From: Akkermansiaceae bacterium UBA6138
GTDB taxonomy: Bacteria; Verrucomicrobiota; Verrucomicrobiia; Verrucomicrobiales; DEV007
Direction of reading: 5' to 3'
DNA length: 64,000 nucleotides
NCBI GenBank assembly: GCA_002422425.1
Contig: DIVG01000066.1
Span: 20,283-84,282, forward strand
In this document: piece after piece, positions 28,612 through 37,800 of the stretch
Layout: every line of letters starts with the position of its first letter
Numbering within the stretch: position 1 is the first letter of the stretch
The notes under the pieces: model-generated
Databases searched by the model: none
The model's input: only the letters and a program-made list of their open reading frames with translations
Told to the model about the DNA's origin: nothing
Translations under genes and position numbers: made by a program

Positions 28612-31098
28612 CTAGAGCGGTTTCAGACCGACGGATTGAGCGATGAGACTGAATCGGGGGCGTCGCCGCCACATGAATATCTTCGCGGTAATCGAAACGC
28701 CGAGGTAGAGCATCCCGAGCGTCAGCAATTCTCCCTTGAATCCAAAAACTAACATTACTACTAAAAGCATCGTCAGAATCAGGGGGAGCACGATAAGGCG
28801 CATAACCTTTTCCGGTCTCGCGAGAAGTCGCAATCGCGTCAATCTCCCCTTTTCCTCGTGATACTCCGTCACCGTGACCACCGCCCAGTTCCACAGGCGG
28901 CCCTTTTGCAGAATAATGTCCGTTTTGCCGGTCTCATCATCGAAGGCACCGGGGAATTCCCGCAGGATCGCGGCGAGAAGCGCCTCGCGGCCTGTCCCCT
29001 CGCTGCTCCAGAAGGATTGTTCATCCCCGAGTTTCCACCATCCCGAAGCGAGAGCGCCGACCGCCTCGCCTCCCACGAAGCGGACGCTTCCGCCCCAGTT
29101 CACCTGCCGCCACCCGCCGAGGAGCCTAGCCCCGCTGCGCAGAACTCCCTGGACAAGGATGAGCCCTGCCAGCAGGAACCGGGACCGCGTCGTGTCGAAC
29201 TCCGGGTCGATCACTGACCGACCCGCCCGCACCAGCGCGACGCGAAGCGACATCGCGACCATCAACGCGACCAAGCCGAAGCATGACGGCACCAAGATTC
29301 CGCCAATCGCGAGACCCGCGATACCTGCCCACCAGATGACATGAAGCGCCACTTCCGAAAGGCCCGAATCTCCTCCCGGATAAATCATCTGAAACGGCTC
29401 GTGACCATAGCGCCCGTGATAGACGAAAGACCCGCCATAGCGACCGTGCGAGCCGTAGAGCCGCCCCTGCCAAAGAGCGCCGCCGGCCCCGCGAAAGCGG
29501 ACCGGATGTATCGGCATGAGAAGCGCCTCGGCACGGCCGTATCCGATCTGCTGGCGAAAATACGCCGCGTAAGTAAAGCGACGGTGATGCCAGACAAACG
29601 CTGCCGGCTGAAAGCCCAGATCATAACCCGCCTCGAGAACCCGCCAGCAGAAATCGACGTCGTCGCCCGCCGTCCGAAAAATCGGATTAAACCCCCCGAC
29701 CTCTTCAAAAACCGACTTGCGCACCGCGAAGTTACAGCCCGGAAGATGCTCCGCCCGGGTATCGCTGAGAAGGACGTGGACCGGCCCGCCCGGAGCCGCC
29801 GCGATCCTCGCCTGTGTCGGAGTCTCAGGTCCCGGGGGAATGTTAGGGCCTCCCACCGCCCCGATCCTCGCGTCTTCGGAAAAACGCTTCACGATCCATT
29901 TCAGCCAGTCGGGCTCGGCGATACAATCGTCGTCGGTGTAGACGAAGATCTCCCCGCTTGCCGCTGCGGCCCCGGCATTGCGCGCCGCGCCCAGTCCGCC
30001 GTGCTTGACCGAGAGGTATCGAATCGACTCATAGGCCCGCGCCAGCTCCTCGACACGGGCGTCGGCTCCGTCGTTCACGAGGATAATCTCCACCGCCGGG
30101 TATTCCAGCGCGAGGAGCGAGTCGAGACACTCCACCAGCGTCGCGCTCCCCCGGTAGGTGCAGACGATGACCGAGACCGCAGGGGTCTCCGTCAGAGTGA
30201 TGCCGTCCGCCGGCCGTTCCCACTGACCCCAGGCCTCACGCACCACATCGACGGCGGGTCGGGCGGAATGATCCCGGCGGGTCAGGCCGAACTCCCAGTC
30301 CTCGACCGTCTCCCCGCCGCGCTGCCAGAGATCGCTCCAGGAAAAAATGGTCGAGCCCGCCACGCCTGCGGCACCCGCCGCTCCCAGATACCATTCGAGA
30401 ATCTCCGCCTGGCCCAGCTCCCCGTGGCTGCGGGCATCGGCCCCGAACTCGGAGATAAAGAGCGGCTTGTCCCCTGCGAGATTCTGGAGACGGTCGAGGT
30501 AGGACGAGAGCGAGTCCCTGTCCTCAAGATAAAGATTAAAGGCCACGAAGTCCTGATTTTGCGGCAGCAGATACTCCGTGCTGGGGTAGTTCGCGTAGGC
30601 AAAGAGCGTGCCCGGATCGTTCGCGTGGCCCAGATCGATGAGCCGCTCGATCTGCGCCACAACCCGCGCCGCGCCCATCCAGCGGACGAGGGTGGTCTCG
30701 ATTTCGTTCCCCACAAAATACCCGCCCAGGGCCGGGTGTCCGCGAAAGCGCTCCACCGTTCCGAGCAGCAACTGATCCGCCGCCGCGAGGGCACTGCGCT
30801 CACTCAAAAAATCGACATGCTGAGCCCAGGGGATCGTGATGAAAACCCGCAGGCCAGCCCACGCGCACGCGTGCATGAACTCGAGCGACGGAATCTCGTA
30901 GAGCCGCAGGGCGTTGGCCCCGAGCTGGTCGCGGATGCGCCCGAGCTGGGCCCGTCCCTCGTCGGGAAAAGCCCCCACCGGGAAAGGACCGAAGGTTACC
31001 GCCCGTATCATCACGACTTCGCCGCCGGCCCGGAAAAACTTCCCCGACACCTGCAGCGGGTCGGTGATGGCGGAAACGGGAAAATCGGAAGATGGCAT
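28612..31098 (-). CDS. glycoside hydrolase (clan A-like) - GT2 glycosyltransferase fusion, membrane protein
   Basis: An 828-residue fusion. Residues about 15-290 look like a TIM-barrel glycosidase of the GH2/GH5 kind, with Asn131-Glu132 (GNEIE) as likely acid/base and Glu217 (ISEFGAD) as likely nucleophile. Residues about 298-530 are a GT-A family 2 glycosyltransferase (VSVIVCTYRG, VYTDDDC with Asp389-391, GDDVDFCWR). Several membrane helices follow (about 600-800). The start at 31098 (MPSSDFPV) avoids an unlikely basic extension. It probably builds and trims or remodels a surface glycan; the substrate is unknown. Confidence 0.82.
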   Translation of the reverse strand: MPSSDFPVSAITDPLQVSGKFFRAGGEVVMIRAVTFGPFPVGAFPDEGRAQLGRIRDQLGANALRLYEIPSLEFMHACAWAGLRVFITIPWAQHVDFLSERSALAAADQLLLGTVERFRGHPALGGYFVGNEIETTLVRWMGAARVVAQIERLIDLGHANDPGTLFAYANYPSTEYLLPQNQDFVAFNLYLEDRDSLSSYLDRLQNLAGDKPLFISEFGADARSHGELGQAEILEWYLGAAGAAGVAGSTIFSWSDLWQRGGETVEDWEFGLTRRDHSARPAVDVVREAWGQWERPADGITLTETPAVSVIVCTYRGSATLVECLDSLLALEYPAVEIILVNDGADARVEELARAYESIRYLSVKHGGLGAARNAGAAAASGEIFVYTDDDCIAEPDWLKWIVKRFSEDARIGAVGGPNIPPGPETPTQARIAAAPGGPVHVLLSDTRAEHLPGCNFAVRKSVFEEVGGFNPIFRTAGDDVDFCWRVLEAGYDLGFQPAAFVWHHRRFTYAAYFRQQIGYGRAEALLMPIHPVRFRGAGGALWQGRLYGSHGRYGGSFVYHGRYGHEPFQMIYPGGDSGLSEVALHVIWWAGIAGLAIGGILVPSCFGLVALMVAMSLRVALVRAGRSVIDPEFDTTRSRFLLAGLILVQGVLRSGARLLGGWRQVNWGGSVRFVGGEAVGALASGWWKLGDEQSFWSSEGTGREALLAAILREFPGAFDDETGKTDIILQKGRLWNWAVVTVTEYHEEKGRLTRLRLLARPEKVMRLIVLPLILTMLLVVMLVFGFKGELLTLGMLYLGVSITAKIFMWRRRPRFSLIAQSVGLKPL

Positions 31099-31339
31099 CG
31101 AGGGGAGGCGGACGGGGATGAAGGAAGTCAACGGGGTCAGGCCGGTGAGCTGACTGGGTAGGGACGCTCGGGCGATCCGTTTTAACCTCAACTATTTTTC
31201 TTCAAAGTCTCTTTTTTCCCTCCCTCTTCTCCGCTGACGGACACCACCGGCAACCCGCATCCCGTCTCCGGATTCACTTGTCATGGCGCGCTCTTCGTGT
31301 TAATCCGCCATTCTGCCGAATTCAAAAACCACCGATCCG

Positions 31340-32824
31340 ATGATGAACAAACTCCTCCTCGCGCTTCTCGCCCTCCCTCTCCTCGCCCATTCTGCCGAAC
31401 CGGGACAGTGGGTCGATCTCTTTAACGGAAAAAATCTCGACGGCTGGATCCAGCGCGGCGGCGTCGCCAAATACACCGTCGAAGACGGCGTCATCGTCGG
31501 CACGACCGTCCCGAAAACGCCGAACTCGTTTCTCTGCACCGATAAGAATTACGCGAACTTCATCCTCGAAGTCGAATACAAGGTCGACCCGACTCTCAAC
31601 TGCGGCGTCCAGATCCGCTCGAACAGTCTCCCCGATTACAAAAACGGCCAGGTCCACGGCTACCAGGTCGAGATCGATCCCGCCGACCGCGGCTGGAGCG
31701 GCGGCATCTATGACGAGGGCCGCCGCGGCTGGCTCGATGATCTGTCCGATAATCCGGCGGCCCGCTACGCCTTCAAGCAGAACGACTGGAACCATTACCG
31801 GATCGAGGCGATCGGCGACCGCATCCGCACCTTCGTCAACGGAGTCCCCGCCGCCGACCTCACCGACGACATGACCGCGAACGGCTTCATTGCCCTGCAG
31901 GTCCACGGCATCGGCAACCGTGAAGAGGCCATTCAGGTTCGCTATCGCAATATCAGAATTCAGGATCTCGGCGAATCGACCGACTACCGCACGCCCGATG
32001 CGAAACCCTACACCCACGAAGGACCTCTCGTCAAAGAAGGTGCCGAATTCCGCAAGCTCGCCGAAGGATTCAAGTTCACCGAAGGCCCCGCCCTCGCGCC
32101 CGATGGCAAAATCTATTTCTCGGACATCCCGAACGAGCGCATCCACGTCTACGATCCGGCAAGCAAAGAGACCACCGTCTTCCGCGAGCCGAGTGGCAAG
32201 GCGAACGGGCTTTTCTTCACCCCCGCCGGAGCCCTCATCGCCTGCGAAGGCGGCGCCCGCCGTGTCACGAGGACTGATGTCGATGGAAAGGTCACCGTCA
32301 TTGCCGAGAAGTTCGACGGGAAAAAACTCAACAGCCCCAATGATGTCGTCCCCGACGGGACCGGCGGCTTTTACCTCACCGATCCCCGTTACGGCAACGG
32401 AGACGACCGCGAGATCGATGTCGAGGCGGTCTATTACCTCGACCGCAGCGGCAAGCTGACGCAGGTCGCGGCCGATCTCGTGAAGCCGAACGGGGTCATC
32501 ATGTCCCCCGACAGCCGCATCCTCTACATCGCCGACCCCGGAGCGGAAAAAATCTTCGCCTACGACGTCGCCGAGCCCGGCAAGCTCGGCCACAAACGCG
32601 AGATCGCCGCGGTCGGCAGCGACGGCATGACGATGGACAAGCTCGGGAACTTCTACGTGACCTGGAAAAACGAAGTCATCGCCTTTTCTCCCGAGGGCAA
32701 AGAAGTCCTGCGCCTCACCGTGCCCGAAGGCCCCGCGAACTGCCTCCTCGTCGGAAAGACTCTCTACGTCACCGCGAGGACCGGATTCTACGCCATCGAT
32801 CTCGAAGTCGAGGGCGTGAGGTGA
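31340..32824 (+). CDS. secreted DUF1080 (3-keto-disaccharide hydrolase) - SMP-30/gluconolactonase fusion
   Basis: A 494-residue exported protein. After a signal peptide (about residues 1-19) come a DUF1080/3-keto-disaccharide hydrolase-like domain (about 22-210, with WVDLFNGKNLDGW, NCGVQIRS and HGYQVEIDPAD) and an SMP-30/gluconolaconase-like propeller (about 230-485, with FTEGPALAPDGKIYFSD, NSPNDVV and PNGVIMSPDSRILYIAD). Each family is common in Verrucomicrobiota; the fusion suggests sequential steps on an oxidised sugar, such as glycoside cleavage then lactone opening (inference). Met2 at 31343 is an alternative start. Confidence 0.88.
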   Translation: MMNKLLLALLALPLLAHSAEPGQWVDLFNGKNLDGWIQRGGVAKYTVEDGVIVGTTVPKTPNSFLCTDKNYANFILEVEYKVDPTLNCGVQIRSNSLPDYKNGQVHGYQVEIDPADRGWSGGIYDEGRRGWLDDLSDNPAARYAFKQNDWNHYRIEAIGDRIRTFVNGVPAADLTDDMTANGFIALQVHGIGNREEAIQVRYRNIRIQDLGESTDYRTPDAKPYTHEGPLVKEGAEFRKLAEGFKFTEGPALAPDGKIYFSDIPNERIHVYDPASKETTVFREPSGKANGLFFTPAGALIACEGGARRVTRTDVDGKVTVIAEKFDGKKLNSPNDVVPDGTGGFYLTDPRYGNGDDREIDVEAVYYLDRSGKLTQVAADLVKPNGVIMSPDSRILYIADPGAEKIFAYDVAEPGKLGHKREIAAVGSDGMTMDKLGNFYVTWKNEVIAFSPEGKEVLRLTVPEGPANCLLVGKTLYVTARTGFYAIDLEVEGVR

Positions 32825-32837
32825 TGGCGGGCGCAAA

Positions 32838-32857
32838 CGCGAACAGAGAGGTTCGCG
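32838..32857. terminator. stem-loop between convergent genes
   Basis: A 7-bp perfect stem CGCGAAC / GTTCGCG with a 6-nt loop, 14 nt after the stop of the DUF1080-SMP30 gene and facing the converging M56 gene. It lacks a T-tract; termination in either direction is a guess. Confidence 0.35.
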
Positions 32858-32949
32858 CTCCCTCCCCGTAGCGGCATTTGCCAAAATTCCTCCGTCGGTC
32901 CGGCGATCTCGGGGAAAGATTGGCACTTTCTGAGACCGGCCTCTCACGC

Positions 32950-34356
32950 TCAACGATTCTCTGCCTTAGGGTCGAGGCGACCAATCTTATACCAGAACTC
33001 GAACTCTTCGAGGTTCAGTTTTCCATCGGCGTTTTTGTCGGCCTTATCGACGGCTTTGCGGATCTCGCGCCGTCCCGAAGAGTTCTGCTTGCCTTCCATC
33101 ATCGCCTCCATCTCCTGGGCGGTGACGGTGCCGTCATCGTCCTTGTCGTAGGCGTCGAAGATCTCCTGCTCGCGGGAGTTTTTCTTTCCAGCGGCGGGTT
33201 TGTCTCCTTCTCCTTCTTTACGCTTCGCGCCCTCTTCCTCCTTCGGTTTGTTGGCATCACCCTCGCGCTCACGCTCGGGATTATCCTTTTTGCCTTCAGC
33301 TTCAGGGCGGGGTTTTCCCCCCTCATCCGCCCGGACCGGAGTCACGGCGGAGGTGAAGGTCACGACGACTGCCGCGAGGGCGAGCAGGGCGACTCCGACT
33401 TGCGGAATGACAGGGTAGCTGGGATTTTTCATGATTTGTAGCAGGCGTTGTTTCATCTCATTCTTTCTCGAAATGAAAGGGAGTAGGGCCACCCGTGCGG
33501 CGGGGAGGCGGTGGCACTCGAGGGCGCGGATGAGTGCCGATCCGTAGTCGCGGCGGCCCTCGACGGACTCGCGGCGCAGTGCGGCATCGTCGCAGAGGAT
33601 CTCGCGCTCATTCCGCCACTGCCGTGCCGCGAGCCGGACGAGCGGATTAAACCAGTGCAGCGCCTCGATCAGAAAGAGAATCCAGTTCCACGCAAGATCG
33701 CCGCGTCGGATGTGTTCGGCCTCGTGCCGCAGGATTCCGCGGGCCTGTCCCTTCGTGTAGCGCCCCATGAAACCGACCGGGACAATGAGGTGGCTCGCCC
33801 GCAGCAGACCGAAGACACCAATGCCGCCGTCGCTCTGTTCCACCACTTTTACCCGCTCCGAAATCCCGGCCTCGCGCACGAGCTCGAGCAGGTCGGGATC
33901 CGTCACCGCGGGCCACGAACGCACCTGGTTCAATGCCCTGCGCTGGCGGACAAAACCGCCGACCAACATGGCCACCACTCCGGCCAACCAGACAAGCGAA
34001 AACACAAAGACCGGCGACGGCATCACAGGGGAGATTTTTTCCTCCGACACACCCGTTTCACGCGCCCACTCACGGTCCCGGCGGCGTTCGGGCTGAGTCA
34101 CGGCCACAGGTGTCGCAGTCTCGGCAAAGACTGATGTCGCTGGAAGAGCCCGGAAAAGACTGAAGTCACTCTCGGGCACGACCGGGAGCAAAAAACGGAG
34201 CCCGACCACGCCCCATAGAATGAGTCGAACTCGCGGAGAGAGATAACGTTTCCCGGCAAAGAGAAGCAGTCCCATGAGGAGGAGCAGGACACTCGCTTCC
34301 CAGGAGGTGCGGAGGATCCAGGTTCCGGCTGCCGTGAGGAGGGCTTCGATATTCAT
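32950..34356 (-). CDS. BlaR1-like M56 membrane metallopeptidase with two C-terminal EF-hands
   Basis: A 468-residue protein. N-terminal transmembrane helices surround an M56 peptidase domain with zinc site HEAEH (211-215) and the downstream REILCDDAAL segment. Instead of a penicillin-sensor domain, the C-terminus after a helix (about 320-340) is a charged low-complexity linker (about 345-395). Two canonical EF-hand loops follow, at 404-415 (DKDDDGTVTAQE) and 440-451 (DKNADGKLNLEE). It lies 3 nt after the BlaI-type repressor gene. By analogy with BlaR1/MecR1, it may cleave or trigger cleavage of that repressor; calcium as the cue is inferred. Confidence 0.87.
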   Translation of the reverse strand: MNIEALLTAAGTWILRTSWEASVLLLLMGLLLFAGKRYLSPRVRLILWGVVGLRFLLPVVPESDFSLFRALPATSVFAETATPVAVTQPERRRDREWARETGVSEEKISPVMPSPVFVFSLVWLAGVVAMLVGGFVRQRRALNQVRSWPAVTDPDLLELVREAGISERVKVVEQSDGGIGVFGLLRASHLIVPVGFMGRYTKGQARGILRHEAEHIRRGDLAWNWILFLIEALHWFNPLVRLAARQWRNEREILCDDAALRRESVEGRRDYGSALIRALECHRLPAARVALLPFISRKNEMKQRLLQIMKNPSYPVIPQVGVALLALAAVVVTFTSAVTPVRADEGGKPRPEAEGKKDNPEREREGDANKPKEEEGAKRKEGEGDKPAAGKKNSREQEIFDAYDKDDDGTVTAQEMEAMMEGKQNSSGRREIRKAVDKADKNADGKLNLEEFEFWYKIGRLDPKAENR

Positions 34357-34359
34357 GGG

Positions 34360-34755
34360 TCACGAGGCGGTCGGTGGGTTTGATTCCGATTCTTCGACGA
34401 TGCGTTTCAGCGCGGCAATGTCGTCGGCCGAGTAGTTCCCCGACTCGACAAAAGTCGCGAGAAAGGGGGCCAATTTTCCGTCAAAAACGCGGTCAAGAAA
34501 ACTACGGCTCGCCTCCAGCTCGGTGCTGCGCTCGTCAATGAGCGGCTGGTAGACATACTCTCTCCCCTGCTCGCGGAAACCGAGGGCGCCCTTTTTCACA
34601 AGTCGTCCGAGCAGGGTCCGCACCGTCCGCGGACTCCAAGAAGTCTGCCCTTCGAGCGTCTCGACGACCTCGGTCGCGCTCGCCTCGCCGCGGCCCCAGA
34701 TCGCCCGCATCACGGTCCATTCGGCATCGGAGATTCGGGGCGGTTCGGCGGACAT
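34360..34755 (-). CDS. BlaI/MecI/CopY family transcriptional repressor
   Basis: A 131-residue winged-helix repressor with the family N-terminus RISDAEWTVMRAIWGRGEASATEVVETL and recognition region WSPRTVRTLLGRLVKKGAL. The C-terminal dimerisation part ends in SADDIAALKRIVEES. It is the first gene of a two-gene operon with the M56 peptidase. Two perfect BlaI-type dyads lie immediately upstream, so it very probably autoregulates. Confidence 0.93.
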   Translation of the reverse strand: MSAEPPRISDAEWTVMRAIWGRGEASATEVVETLEGQTSWSPRTVRTLLGRLVKKGALGFREQGREYVYQPLIDERSTELEASRSFLDRVFDGKLAPFLATFVESGNYSADDIAALKRIVEESESNPPTAS

Positions 34756-34772
34756 AAAGAAAGCGCGTTCGG

Positions 34773-34810
34773 ATTACACGTGTAATACTTTCAGAATTAC
34801 ACGTGTAATT
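34773..34810. promoter_or_regulatory. twin BlaI-type operators over the blaI-like promoter
   Basis: Two copies of the perfect 14-bp palindrome ATTACACGTGTAAT lie at 34773-34786 and 34796-34809 (the second extends to 16 bp, 34795-34810), centres 23 bp apart. They fit the BlaI/MecI box TACA-N2-TGTA. The nearer copy is 17 bp upstream of the repressor ATG. On the minus strand TTGAAT and a TATTAC-like -10 overlap the two sites, so repressor binding would cover the promoter. Confidence 0.85.
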
Positions 34811-34830
34811 CAAGAACAATTTTCCCTTTT

Positions 34831-37800
34831 TCACGCCTCCGCCTCGCCCTGTTCCACCGAAGTCTCGATATCGACGGGGAGCTGCTTTTCCTTGCCGCTG
34901 AAGGTCCGGCCTTTTTTGGTGGCTGGCTTTTCTGGAGCAGGCGGCGCGGCCTTCTGGTCTTCGTAGACGGGCACCACTTTGATCTCCACCTCGACCGGCA
35001 CGGCGCGGAGTCCGGCGATGATTTTCTCGAGCCGCTCGGTCGTGACCTCGGCAAGCGTGGCCGGCTGCGAGGCATCGGCGGCGGCGCGGGAGAGCACGCC
35101 CTCGATGCGGCCGAGTCCTTCGGAAAAGGTGGCGAGGGCTCCGGTGATGCGGGTCACGGGATCGTTCTCGCCCTGTCCTCCGAGAAGAAGGTTGCGGGAA
35201 AATTTCCGCCTGATCTCGCTCCAGCGTTCTTTCTCCTCGTCGGTGAGGATGCCCTCGAGTTCGCGGAATTTCAGCAGGTTCGCCTCGGCTCCGGTGGTGA
35301 GGGTCTGAGCCTCGTTGAGGTAATGGTCGCGGATCGCTTCCTCGACCTCTTCGTCCGTCATCACCGCGAGGATGCGCTGGGCGATGCGGTTCATGTTTCG
35401 GTAGGATCCCTGAAGGCGGAAGGGCGGCTCGACGCGGTAGGCATCCTCCATCGCGGCGGAGCGGATGTACTCGAGGTTCACCCGCAGAATCGTGTCGCGC
35501 ACGCGCATGAGCTTGCGCATCACCGCGACGAGTTCCTCGACTTCCTCGAGGCGGTAGTTGCCCTCGAAGTCGACCCCGTCGCGGCTGCCCGTCTCGGCGA
35601 GGCGCATGATCGCATGTCCATCGGCAGGGTGCCGACTCGCGAGTTGAGAGAGGACCGGATTTGACCCCATCGCATTCTCGAGATAGCTCGCCTCGAAGTC
35701 GCCGCCATGACCGCCGACGATGTCGCCGAGATTGTAAGTATCGGCACGGTTCGCGAGCATGTCGGGGATGCGGAACTTGCCGCCGCTCTCGGTGTAGGGA
35801 TTACCCGCCATGACGACACAGACTTTTTTGCCGCGCAGGTCGTAGGTCTTCGGCTGACCGTTCCAGACGCCCTCGATCTTGCGCTGGGCGTCGCAGAGGG
35901 AAATGAAACGCTGGAGAAACTCGGGATGAGTATGCTGGATATCGTCGATGTAGAGCATGAGGTTGTCCCCCATCTCCAGAGCGAAGTTCAGTCGTTTCAC
36001 CTCCTCGCGGGCGCTGGCGTTCGGCGCGTCTTCGGGATCGAGGGAACGCACCTCGTGCCCGAGCGCGGGACCGTTCACTTTGACAAAGGTCAGCCCGAGC
36101 CGGTTCGCGACGTATTCCATGATCGTCGTCTTGCCGTATCCGGGCGGCGAGATGAGGAGCAGCATGCCCGAGCGATCGACCCGCGTGTCCGCTCCGGCCG
36201 TGCCGATTTGTTTTGCGAGATTGTCGCCGATGAGCGGCAGGTAGACATGATCGAGGAGCCGGTTGCGCACAAAGGCGGCCATCACGACCGGCTTGAATTC
36301 GCTCAGGCGCATCGCCGCGCGGCGTGACTCGAGCAGCGCCACCTTGGCGGCCTGACAGGCTTCAAATCGCGGCGCGTCGTTGGCTAGGTAATGGCGCAGT
36401 CGGCTGCTGAGATCGAGGTAGTCAAATTCGTAGACGCCCCCGGCGATCCGGGCGTGCTCGCCTCGCAGCCCCTCGAGGCGCGCGCTCGTCTCGACCGCCT
36501 TCACCGCGGTGAGTTCGAATTTGCCCCGCACCAGATGTACTGCCGCCTCGACAAGATACCGGGACCGCGGGCGTCCCGCCCGCTTCTCAAGCCCCGCCTC
36601 TTCAAGCGCCCCCTCGATCCAGTCGCAGGTCACTTCGAATCGTCCGACCGGGTCGTCCCCGACTCCCGCGAGCGCCTCCTGAAAGGCCCCCTCGAGCCGC
36701 TTCATCGAGAGAGTGTGCTGGAATCGTTTGATCAAGTCCGCCGCTCCGGCCGAGATGACCATGGCGCCTTCGCCGATCAGTTCGGCAAAAAGATACTGCG
36801 CGGCAAGCCCGGGATCGGCTGCCGCAAAATCGGAAATCCCCGCGGCGGCTCCCGCCTGGAAAGTAGTCACCCCCTCGCGCAGCGCCCCGATGTAAGCGGC
36901 TTCGCCCTGGCCGCCCTCGCCGGGGAAATGCTTTCGCATCATCCCGAAAGACCGGACCTTTTGCGCGAGCCGCGTTGCCGCGTCGCCATCATTGCCCCAG
37001 CCAGTTTCAAAAAGCAGGGCGAGGGTCCGCTCGGCGGGCGGGTAGCGCAGCAGCCCGACGGCGCGATGGACGGTGGCGAGCTGAGTAAGGATGAGCGTCG
37101 CGTCGTGATCGTGCACGCCTTTGAGGTAGGCTTCGCGGTAACGCGGCGCCATAAACTGCTGCACCTCGCCGAGTCGCGCCGCGTCGTCGAGCGCCAGCCA
37201 GTCACCAACGGCGTTACCCGCACGCGCCTCGAGCTCCTGAAGAAACCGCCAGGCGAGATACTCGCCGCGATAGACCACGGCGTTTTCCGAGATGACATCC
37301 TGATCCCAGAATTCGCGTCCGGCGAGGACGGCTTCGTCGTGGACAGGTTCGAAGAAATTCGTTCCGGCGAGATGGAAATACATGCCGCCGTCACGGGGCA
37401 CGAGCGAGATTTCGAGCTCCTGCCGGTTCACCGAAAAGCGGTGCTTGCCGAGCTGGATGACATCGCGACCGCCGACAAAGAGTTCCTGCCGATCCTTGAG
37501 CTGACGCACGGAATCCTCGCGCAGGGTCTTCAGGCGCGTCTGGATGTCGTCGGCTTTGACAGTGTCCCCGAGTCCGGTGAGATGGGTGATCAGATCCCGG
37601 ACCTTTTCGACCATGAGGTCGCCGGCGAGATACGCATTGATCTCCGTGACCTCGTCAAAGCTCGAAAGGCGATGCCCTATCGTCGCGAGGATGCGGTCGG
37701 CCGATTTGGCGAGGGCTCCGGCACGCTTCTGGCGGGCGGAAACGAGGGAGAGTTTTTTCGATTCGAAGGCGTTGTAAACCTCGTCGCGCTTTGCCGTGAC

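Noticed and set aside
31322..32953. 543-codon minus-strand ORF
   Set aside because: Antisense shadow of the DUF1080-SMP30 gene, which has a signal peptide and family motifs.
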